From an uncultured bacterium (GTDB lineage: Bacteria > Bacteroidota > Bacteroidia > Chitinophagales > CAIOSU01), in assembly GCA_903861055.1 (NCBI GenBank), contig CAIOSU010000076.1, forward strand, positions 1-9,837: a DNA stretch of 9,837 nucleotides, read 5' to 3'. The notes under the pieces were generated by a model. That model made no database searches and was not told the DNA's origin. It was given only the letters and a program-made list of their open reading frames with translations. The translations under genes were made by a program, and so were the position numbers. Positions 1 through 6,572 of the stretch are shown one piece after another; position 1 is the first letter of the stretch; every line of letters begins with the position of its first letter.

Positions 1-2903
1 CTGATAATAAAGCTGGTAAAAAACCCGCACTGCAGTACCCAATATTTACCAATAGGAAAAAATCATTTGTTTACTACTCCGCCGATAGCATTCACCAAGG
101 TGCCTACACCCGAGATAGCTTTTATTTTCAGCTTGATCCATTTCAGCTAGATAGCCTTATAAGCTTCGACCCATACTATACCGATTTGGGCGGCAGGCTG
201 GTTTCTTATGGCATTTTCCCAACCTTTGATGAGCAACTCAAAATACAAGAAGACTTATCATTGGGTTTCCAGAGAACTACCCCACCTAAAGGATTTGAGC
301 TTTATCGCGGAAAAGGTACATACACCGATAGCATTAAGTTGAGCAATACCGGCCTTAGGGGCAGCGGCAAAGTTGATTACTTGTTTACTAGCTTTAACTC
401 TTCCGACATCATCTTCTTCCCTGATTCGTTGGATGCGGTTACCGACTCTTTCAGCATGAAGAAAACCACTTACAAGGGCTTTACTTGTCCGCTGGTTGAG
501 GGTTTCGACAACGATATACACTGGTTGCCATACGGAGATAGCATGTACATCAAAATGCGCACAGTGCCTTTTACTATGTACGAGGAAGGTAGCAACTTGA
601 AAGGCAACTTACTACTTACGGCCTCAGGCTTGAAAGGTGATGGTAGATTTGAATTTAAAGAAGCAGTTTTAGCTTCAACCCAGTTCAATTTCAAGAGCGA
701 ATCAATGAGCTCTGATACTATGAGTATGCAGATTAAATCGATTGGCGAAGACAGGGTAACCTTCAACACGCCAAACGTAAGCGGAGATGTGGACTTTGTG
801 AAGCGACAAGGACAGTTTAAGGCAAATGATGAAAACATCCCGACTGACTTTAGTAACAACTACTACAAAACGGAGATAAACGAGTTTTTCTGGGATATGG
901 ATGCCAATATCCTCGATTTTAAATCGCCAGAAGGTAGTGCTGGAGCTTACTTCGTTTCCACCAAATCAGATCAAGACTCCCTTAAGTTCCTTGGTAAACG
1001 CGGCGTATTTGATATGACCAGCTCTATTATTGAGGTTACTGGTGTGCCTGAAGTACGTGTTGCCGATGCCAGCATTATACCTGATAGTGGCAAAGTGGTA
1101 ATAGAACCAGGAGGCTTATTGCGCAACTTAACCAATGCTGTGGTGATTGCAGATACTGCAAACAAATCGCACCGATTATATAAAGCCGACTTGACCATTG
1201 AGAGTAAAAAAAGCTACAAAGGCAGTGGATTGTACGATTATGTTTATGGTAAAACAAAACCGCAACCAATCTTTTTTAGCAACATACAGGTAAAAGATGA
1301 AACCGGTAAACGGAAGCGTGTTTTCTTTAAAACCTATGCTGATACGCAGATACCGGATACCACCAACTTTATGCTCAACGATGGTTTTGCCGTTAAGGGT
1401 ATGGCCAAGTTAGAAGCTGAATTGAAAAGCCTTATGTTCGATGGTTTTGGCAAACTTTCGTTGCTTGATGAGCGCTTAGGCGAAAAATATTGGTTTACTT
1501 TATTAGATTCTATAGACCCTAACAATGCCGTAATACACTACGACAAAGTTTATAGCGACAGCAAAGACACTTTAACTGTTGGTGTGTTCTACAATCCATT
1601 AGATACAGTTAGTAGCTTTTATACCAACTTAATGCAGCCGCTTCACAACCCAAATGATTTCCCGACACTACAGGTAAAAGGTATTTTGAAATACGATGAC
1701 TTGCTTAAAACCTACCGCTTCGGCAATGAAGAACGCCTAAACACTGCCAACCCCTATGGCAGTACGCTTACCTACGATACCAAAAACGGTGTGGTAAAAG
1801 CCGAAGGAAAAATGAACTTCCCGTTGGTGTTTAATCCATTGAAGTTGATTGTATCGGGTAACATGGAGCAAACTTTGGACTCAAACAAGTATGTGTTTAC
1901 AACAACCATTGGCCTTGACCTAATCATGGAAAAAGACCTATTGGAAATGTTTGCCCGCGATGTGATTGCATTTAGCTTTGATAAGCCAAATGCCGATTAC
2001 ACTACCAATTTCTTTGAGAATGCATTGAGCAACTTGATGGATAAAAACAAGGCCAAGAAAACCATTGAAGAAATGCGCAAAACTGGGTTGTTTGCAAAAC
2101 CCAAAGAACTAAGCACCAGCCTTGTAATAAGCGAAGTGAAGCTGATATATGACCCTTACTATCAAATTTTCCGTTCCGATGGCCCAATAACCGTTTCATA
2201 TATCGGCGAATCGGGCGTGCACAAAAAATTGAACGGCTACCTAGAGTTTGGCATGAGGCAAAACAACGACTTCTTTAACTTTTACATCGAAAGTACTTTC
2301 GACGATTGGTACTACATAACCTACAACAACAAAACCCTTCAAATAGCTTCTAGCAAAGAAGACTTCAATAAACTGTTAGCTGCTATACCAGCCGAAAAGC
2401 GCCAAATTAAACAACCGAACAACGATTTCTATTTCTACACCATTAGCAGCTTTGGAGCTATGGAATCGTTTTTGGATAGGATGAATAAGATAGCCAGTGG
2501 AGTAAGAGTGGACCTTGACCTTTTTCCTAGCGATGAAGATTTAATGCAAGATGAGTTGAACGACTTACGCCAGCAGCTTTTGGAGGAGGAAGAGATGAAC
2601 AGGTTAGATCAAGAAGAAGAAGACCTACTCAATCAAGAAGAGAATGGCCCTGTAATTGTTGACCCAAGACCAAAGGACAATACACCTCCGCCAAGCGATG
2701 AAGATTTGAATAATGATGCGCAACCTAAAGGTAGTAAAAAGAAAAAGGATGACACAAGCACCATTGATGAAACTGGTGATGAACCAGTGGACGAGGAAGT
2801 AGAGCCGCAACCCAAAGAAGAGGAAAACACAACACCAAAAGAAGTGCTAGACTGGGAACAAAACCAAGGTGGCAAAAAGAAAAAGAAAGGCAAAGACGAA
2901 TAG
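1..2903 (+). CDS. Large beta-rich, probably exported protein of unknown function (5' truncated)
   Basis: The reading frame is open from base 3, so the gene starts left of the window; the TTG at 186 is only an internal leucine codon. About 966 residues are visible. I do not recognise the family. The body is rich in alternating hydrophobic/polar beta-strand patterns, Asn, Asp, Tyr and Phe, with few cysteines and no obvious transmembrane helix, which suits a periplasmic or surface protein; the signal peptide would lie outside the window. A recurring motif of the form G-[LY]-[KR]-G-x-G-x-x-[FY] occurs near bases 351, 627 and 1212, with looser versions near 1395, 1668 and 2223, suggesting repeated beta modules. 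The last ~125 residues (from about 2526) change abruptly to low-complexity sequence rich in Glu/Asp, with two Lys runs (near 2736 and 2874). No catalytic motif was seen. It ends six bases before the next gene and is probably co-transcribed with it. Confidence 0.85.
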   Translation, partial: DNKAGKKPALQYPIFTNRKKSFVYYSADSIHQGAYTRDSFYFQLDPFQLDSLISFDPYYTDLGGRLVSYGIFPTFDEQLKIQEDLSLGFQRTTPPKGFELYRGKGTYTDSIKLSNTGLRGSGKVDYLFTSFNSSDIIFFPDSLDAVTDSFSMKKTTYKGFTCPLVEGFDNDIHWLPYGDSMYIKMRTVPFTMYEEGSNLKGNLLLTASGLKGDGRFEFKEAVLASTQFNFKSESMSSDTMSMQIKSIGEDRVTFNTPNVSGDVDFVKRQGQFKANDENIPTDFSNNYYKTEINEFFWDMDANILDFKSPEGSAGAYFVSTKSDQDSLKFLGKRGVFDMTSSIIEVTGVPEVRVADASIIPDSGKVVIEPGGLLRNLTNAVVIADTANKSHRLYKADLTIESKKSYKGSGLYDYVYGKTKPQPIFFSNIQVKDETGKRKRVFFKTYADTQIPDTTNFMLNDGFAVKGMAKLEAELKSLMFDGFGKLSLLDERLGEKYWFTLLDSIDPNNAVIHYDKVYSDSKDTLTVGVFYNPLDTVSSFYTNLMQPLHNPNDFPTLQVKGILKYDDLLKTYRFGNEERLNTANPYGSTLTYDTKNGVVKAEGKMNFPLVFNPLKLIVSGNMEQTLDSNKYVFTTTIGLDLIMEKDLLEMFARDVIAFSFDKPNADYTTNFFENALSNLMDKNKAKKTIEEMRKTGLFAKPKELSTSLVISEVKLIYDPYYQIFRSDGPITVSYIGESGVHKKLNGYLEFGMRQNNDFFNFYIESTFDDWYYITYNNKTLQIASSKEDFNKLLAAIPAEKRQIKQPNNDFYFYTISSFGAMESFLDRMNKIASGVRVDLDLFPSDEDLMQDELNDLRQQLLEEEEMNRLDQEEEDLLNQEENGPVIVDPRPKDNTPPPSDEDLNNDAQPKGSKKKKDDTSTIDETGDEPVDEEVEPQPKEEENTTPKEVLDWEQNQGGKKKKKGKDE
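2526..2900 (+). other. Acidic/lysine-rich low-complexity C-terminal tail of the large protein
   Basis: This tail begins where beta-rich sequence stops. It holds a Glu-rich, probably helical segment (LLEEEEMNRLDQEEEDLL), then Pro/Asp/Glu-rich disordered sequence, and two lysine clusters (GSKKKKDD and a terminal GGKKKKKGKDE). The peptide PSDEDL occurs twice, 55 codons apart. Such composition suggests an unstructured tail. It does not look like the Bacteroidota type IX secretion C-terminal domain, which is a folded beta domain. Confidence 0.7.
2529..2707 (+). repeat. In-frame direct repeat of 14 bp inside the tail
   Basis: The 14-mer agcgatgaagattt occurs at 2529-2542 and again at 2694-2707. 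The copies are 165 bp apart, an exact multiple of three, and both encode the peptide SDEDL within a PSDEDL context. With flanking bases 16 of 18 positions match. It may be the remnant of an internal duplication or a short linear peptide motif used twice. Confidence 0.6.
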
Positions 2904-2909
2904 ACAGAT

Positions 2910-3575
2910 ATGTGGGATTTTATTTTGAAAGGACTAAGCTATTTTGTGAGTATACCTGTGGAAACTAGAAATAGTGATCATAGCCCAAAACTTAAAGTAT
3001 CGTTAAAGAACGGCAGATATGCTCTAGCTACTAATGCGGTTTATTATTCGCACGAGGATAATTATACATCATTTGCAAAGGCATTTGAGCAGCTAAAACC
3101 TACCCAAGAAAAAACCAATCGTTTATTAGTGCTAGGGTATGGATTAGGCAGCATTCCTCACATACTTCACAAGCGCCACCATATAAAGGCACACTATACC
3201 GCTGTAGAAATTGACCCAGTGGTAGTAGGTATGGCCCAGCGCTATGGTAATTTACCAGAAGGTAGTGTAGTACATTGGATTAATGCAGACGCCATATCGT
3301 ATGTAACCTATACCAAAGAACAATATGACTTGATTTGCATAGACGTGTTCATTGACGAAGTAGTGCCTTCTGGGTTCATGAAAAAGGAGTTTTTGGAAGA
3401 AACGGTTAAGTTGTTAAAACCTGGTGGTAGATTGTTGTTTAGTCACTTAGTATTTACACCCGAGCAAAAACAAAAGGCTGGCGTCTATTTTGAAGAAACA
3501 TTCAAAGACATTTTCCCAACTGCTAGCGTTATAGATACAGGTGGAAATTGGGTGCTGCTTGGCAATAAAGAATAA
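2910..3575 (+). CDS. Spermidine-synthase-like SAM-dependent methyltransferase-fold protein
   Basis: The 221-residue protein has a Rossmann-like SAM-binding core. Motif I is LLVLGYGLGS (residues 72-81), the acidic strand-2 end is VEIDP (99-103), NADAISYV (125-132) matches the adenine-binding region, and YDLICIDVFID (139-149) is strand 4. The short N-terminal part, with GRYALATNAVYYSHED, resembles the beta domain and substrate entry of the spermidine synthase (SpeE) family, and overall length is shorter than the ~280 residues of true SpeE. The GGGDG loop is GYGLG here, and the DSSDP-type aminopropyl-transfer motif is DVFIDE, so polyamine synthesis is unlikely; a methyltransferase or non-catalytic role is possible. 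ATG 2910 lies six bases after the preceding stop, implying co-transcription. There is no clear Shine-Dalgarno, as is normal in Bacteroidota. No signal peptide is visible, so it is likely cytosolic. Confidence 0.85.
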   Translation: MWDFILKGLSYFVSIPVETRNSDHSPKLKVSLKNGRYALATNAVYYSHEDNYTSFAKAFEQLKPTQEKTNRLLVLGYGLGSIPHILHKRHHIKAHYTAVEIDPVVVGMAQRYGNLPEGSVVHWINADAISYVTYTKEQYDLICIDVFIDEVVPSGFMKKEFLEETVKLLKPGGRLLFSHLVFTPEQKQKAGVYFEETFKDIFPTASVIDTGGNWVLLGNKE

Positions 3576-3611
3576 GTTCAATCTGAGTTTAAATAGCCAG
3601 AGTAAAAAAAC

Positions 3612-3645
3612 AAAACGCCACTGAATTATTCTCCAGTGGCGTTTT
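3612..3645. terminator. Bidirectional rho-independent terminator
   Basis: A perfect 12-bp inverted repeat (aaaacgccactg at 3612-3623, cagtggcgtttt at 3634-3645) encloses a 10-nt loop. The right arm ends in a T run for rightward transcripts, and the left arm is preceded by an A run (3604-3615) that gives a U tract to leftward transcripts. It lies between the convergent methyltransferase-like gene and the E1 gene, so it can terminate both. Confidence 0.9.
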
Positions 3646-3650
3646 TACTT

Positions 3651-6077
3651 TTAATATATCTTAGGAAACCTTGTTGGGTCAGCCTCATGCATTAGGCCAT
3701 AAAGCGTTTCAAAAACATCGTCAGGGCTAGGCTTGCTAAAGTAGTCTCCATCGCTGCCATAAGCCGCACGGTGCGGCTGGGCGGTAATGGTACGTGGCTC
3801 GGCATCCAGATGGAAATACCCCTTTTGGGTTTCCAATATCTGCTGTAAAATATATGCCGAAGCACCACCTGGCACGTCTTCATCTAACACCACCAACCGG
3901 TTAGTCTTTTTCACCGATTCTACTATCTGGTGGTCAACATCAAACGGTAATAGCGTTTGCACATCCACCAATTCCACTGATACACCAAATGGCTTCAGCA
4001 TTTCGATAGCCTCTTGCGCTACACGCACACATGAGCCGTAAGTAACCAAAGTAATATCAGTACCAGCTTGCAATACCTCTGGCTGGCCCAACGCCACCCG
4101 GAACTCACCTATGTTGTTTGGCAAGGCCTCTTTCAAACGGTATCCGTTCAAACACTCCACCACCAAAGCCGGTTCGTCGGCTGCCAACAAGGTATTGTAC
4201 ATACCAGCGGATTGTACCATATTACGCGGCACACAAACTTGCAATCCACGCAGGCTATTAACAATCATGCCCATGGGGCTACCCGTGTGCCAAATACCCT
4301 CGAGCCTGTGCCCGCGTGTACGGATAATCAACGGAGCCTTTTGGCCGCCACGAGTGCGGTATTGCAGTGTAGCTAAATCATCGGTAAGCGGTTGCAAACC
4401 ATAAATTAGATAATCAAGATATTGTATCTCGGCTATAGGTCTCAAACCACGCATAGCCAATCCCATCCCTTGTCCCATAATAGTAGCCTCACGGATACCA
4501 GTATCAAACACGCGCTTTACGCCATACTTATCTTGCAGGCCAGCAAATGCTTGGTTCACATCACCAATTTTGCCTACATCCTCACCAAAAGCCACTACCC
4601 TACTATCACGCGCTAATATGTTGTCAAAGCATTGATTCAATATCTCGTAGCCATTTAGCTGCTGCGCATCATCATCATATTGGGCAGCTATCGGTTCTAT
4701 TTTAAGGGCCGCCTGTAACGATTCACTGTGTAAGTGGCTATTGAATTTCTGTTTGCCCTCTTGTAGCAAAGTCTCCAAAAACCCTATTACATTGTCTCGA
4801 GCAGCACTATCCTCGCCTAAGGTTACGCGCAAAGCTTTTTTAAGCGCAAGTATTACCTCTTTGCGTAAAGGCTCTAATGTTTTCTGTAAAGCCTCATTAG
4901 CTGCAGATATGGCATCGCCATTAGCGCTTTCTGTTGCCAGCGTATCCAACAACTGGCCCGCATAGTTCATTTGGTTCTTTATCGGCTCCAAAAAGTTCTG
5001 TAGTGCCGATTTTTGGGCAGCACGCACGCTCTTTTTAGCCGCTTCTTCTATCTCCGTTAGCTCATCATCTGTAGCTAATTCGTTATCCAATATCCATTTC
5101 CGGAACTGGAGGTTACAGTCATATTCTTTCTCCCACTCCAATCGTTCCGCACTTTTGTATCGCTCATGCGAACCAGAAGTTGAGTGCCCCTGGGGCTGAG
5201 TAACCTCAGTAACATGGAACATGGCAGGAATGTGTGTTTCGCGCACACGTTCAACGGCTTTGGTGAAAGTCTCAATAAGCGCGGCATAATCCCAACCATT
5301 AACGGTATAAATGGCCATGCCCTTGCCTTCATCATCTACCTGAAAACCAGACAAAGCTTCGGAAATGCTTCCTTTGGTGGTTTGGTACTCCTTAGGTACG
5401 GATATGCCATACCCATCGTCCCACACACAGGTAACCATCGGTATCCCCTGCACGCCAGCGGCATTAATGGCTTCCCAAAATAACCCTTCTGAAGTACTCG
5501 CATCGCCAATGGTAGCAAAGCTTACCTCACTGCCATTATGCGAAAACTTATCGGAACCTTCAACTACATTTTCCCTATATACTTTCGAGGCCAATGCCAA
5601 GCCAACAGCGCGTGCCATTTGGCAAGCAGTAGGCGAAGCATCGGCACTAGTATTAAATCGGCTAGTAAGGTCAACCCAATTGCCATCGGCATCTAGGCTA
5701 CGGGTAGCAAAGTGCGCGTTCATTTGGCGACCTGCCGAAGATGGCTCGGCTTCCACATCTGGGTTGGCATATAATTGAGCAAAAAATTGCTCCATGGTAA
5801 TCACACCAGTTGCAAACATCAAAGTCTGGTCTCGGTAGTAACCACTGCGGAAATCGCCATTGCGCACAGCCTTAGCCAAAGCCACTTGGGCTAGCTCTTT
5901 ACCATCGCCAAAAATGCCAAATTTGGCCTTACCTGTAAGCACTTCTTTACGGCCCAAAAGGCTCACTTCGCGACTCTCGGTCACCAAACGATAATCGTTA
6001 AGCACCTGGGCTTTAAACTCCTCGAAGGATAGTTCAGAACCTTGTCCAACCTTAGTTTTTATGTCGTTTTCCACCAT
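3651..6077 (-). CDS. Fused 2-oxoacid dehydrogenase E1 component, alpha plus beta subunits
   Basis: The 808-residue protein is a thiamine-diphosphate-dependent E1 of a pyruvate or branched-chain 2-oxoacid dehydrogenase complex; it decarboxylates the 2-oxoacid and acylates the lipoyl group of E2. Residues about 25-330 are the alpha part: YRDQT (81-85), the ThDP/Mg motif GDAST (191-195) through WDDGYGISVP (219-228), and the loop GHSTSGSHERY (297-307). Residues about 340-465 form a helical, charged linker. Residues about 475-808 are the beta part: FGEDVGKIGDV (497-507), RVFDTGIREATIMGQGMG (522-539), EIQYLDY (550-556), RTRGHRLEGIWHTGS (586-600, likely the active-site histidine region) and the C-terminal domain with VTYGS and LPFD. 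The canonical GDG...NN is changed to GDA...DD. Substrate cannot be fixed from sequence. No E2 or E3 gene lies nearby. It follows the YjbR-like gene by 36 bases and probably shares its transcript. Confidence 0.95.
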   Translation of the reverse strand: MVENDIKTKVGQGSELSFEEFKAQVLNDYRLVTESREVSLLGRKEVLTGKAKFGIFGDGKELAQVALAKAVRNGDFRSGYYRDQTLMFATGVITMEQFFAQLYANPDVEAEPSSAGRQMNAHFATRSLDADGNWVDLTSRFNTSADASPTACQMARAVGLALASKVYRENVVEGSDKFSHNGSEVSFATIGDASTSEGLFWEAINAAGVQGIPMVTCVWDDGYGISVPKEYQTTKGSISEALSGFQVDDEGKGMAIYTVNGWDYAALIETFTKAVERVRETHIPAMFHVTEVTQPQGHSTSGSHERYKSAERLEWEKEYDCNLQFRKWILDNELATDDELTEIEEAAKKSVRAAQKSALQNFLEPIKNQMNYAGQLLDTLATESANGDAISAANEALQKTLEPLRKEVILALKKALRVTLGEDSAARDNVIGFLETLLQEGKQKFNSHLHSESLQAALKIEPIAAQYDDDAQQLNGYEILNQCFDNILARDSRVVAFGEDVGKIGDVNQAFAGLQDKYGVKRVFDTGIREATIMGQGMGLAMRGLRPIAEIQYLDYLIYGLQPLTDDLATLQYRTRGGQKAPLIIRTRGHRLEGIWHTGSPMGMIVNSLRGLQVCVPRNMVQSAGMYNTLLAADEPALVVECLNGYRLKEALPNNIGEFRVALGQPEVLQAGTDITLVTYGSCVRVAQEAIEMLKPFGVSVELVDVQTLLPFDVDHQIVESVKKTNRLVVLDEDVPGGASAYILQQILETQKGYFHLDAEPRTITAQPHRAAYGSDGDYFSKPSPDDVFETLYGLMHEADPTRFPKIY

Positions 6078-6113
6078 TACTTTCGGCTTTTTTGGGATAG
6101 TAAAGATAGAAAA

Positions 6114-6470
6114 TTATAGGCTCATTTGCTCTATTTCCTGCTGCTTCTTCTTGGTTAGCCCGGCCTTTACTAGTGCATAGCTTTGACGTACAAGGAGCTC
6201 CCATTCTTTTTGACTGAGGGCGTTAGAGGTTTTTACATGTATCCATTTGTAGCGGGCCAAATAAGCGGCTGGGATGATTTCAGGCCGAGCAATCAGTTCC
6301 TCAAACTCCTCATCGGTTACCTTAAAAGAAGCTTGAAACGGTCCATTTCCTAACCAAGTGGTACAAAACATCTTATCACCAATAAGAAAGCATAGGTCGT
6401 TGCCCCATTTAATATCTTCGGTAGCGCCTTTAAGGCTTAAACATAGGTCACGTAGTTGTTCATGGTGCAT
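6114..6470 (-). CDS. MmcQ/YjbR family protein (DUF419)
   Basis: The 118-residue protein has the full family pattern: an N-terminal helix with LKGATEDIKWGND (13-25, family form 'PGATED.PWG'), the sheet strand GDKMFCTTW (31-39), FQASFKVTDEEFEEL (45-59), and the signature PAAYLARYKWIHVK (67-80), followed by a helix with SYALVKAGL (97-105). The family has a CyaY-like fold; a few members are described as DNA-binding, but the cellular role is mostly unknown. Length is typical and the product looks cytosolic. It is the first gene of a likely two-gene leftward operon with the E1 fusion. The ATG at 6470 is followed at once by an out-of-frame ATG at 6463, and no Shine-Dalgarno is present. Any functional link to the E1 enzyme is inference from position only. 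Confidence 0.88.
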   Translation of the reverse strand: MHHEQLRDLCLSLKGATEDIKWGNDLCFLIGDKMFCTTWLGNGPFQASFKVTDEEFEELIARPEIIPAAYLARYKWIHVKTSNALSQKEWELLVRQSYALVKAGLTKKKQQEIEQMSL

Positions 6471-6572
6471 AGGCTTGAAGTTAACAAATCCTTAATTATC
6501 AATTTAGATAAGCAAAGTGCAACGTTTGCTTTATCTTAACCATCCAATAAGCACAAAACCCTAATCCGCTCC
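6471..6572. promoter_or_regulatory. Divergent intergenic region with imperfect inverted repeat
   Basis: This 102-bp gap must hold the promoters of the leftward YjbR-E1 operon and the rightward acylase gene. An imperfect inverted repeat spans 6507-6535: gataagcaaa (6507-6516) pairs with tttgctttatc (6525-6535) with one bulged base and an 8-nt centre. Weak Bacteroidota-like elements are visible: for the leftward gene TTTG at 6516-6513 and AGGATTTG at 6492-6485 with 20-bp spacing; for the rightward gene AACGTTTG at 6521-6528. Neither is a full match to TAnnTTTG. The repeat could be an operator or a leader hairpin. Confidence 0.4.

Noticed and set aside
186..188. TTG as the start of the first gene
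   Set aside because: The same frame is open to the left edge and encodes similar Tyr/Asp/Phe-rich sequence, so the gene is cut by the window and TTG is internal.
2910..3575. Calling this gene speE (spermidine synthase)
   Set aside because: The GGGDG loop and the aminopropyl-transfer acidic motif are replaced and the protein is short, so only family resemblance is supported.
4068..5778. Several open frames on the plus strand opposite the E1 gene
   Set aside because: The minus-strand frame carries all E1 motifs; the opposite frames encode no recognisable domains and overlap one another.
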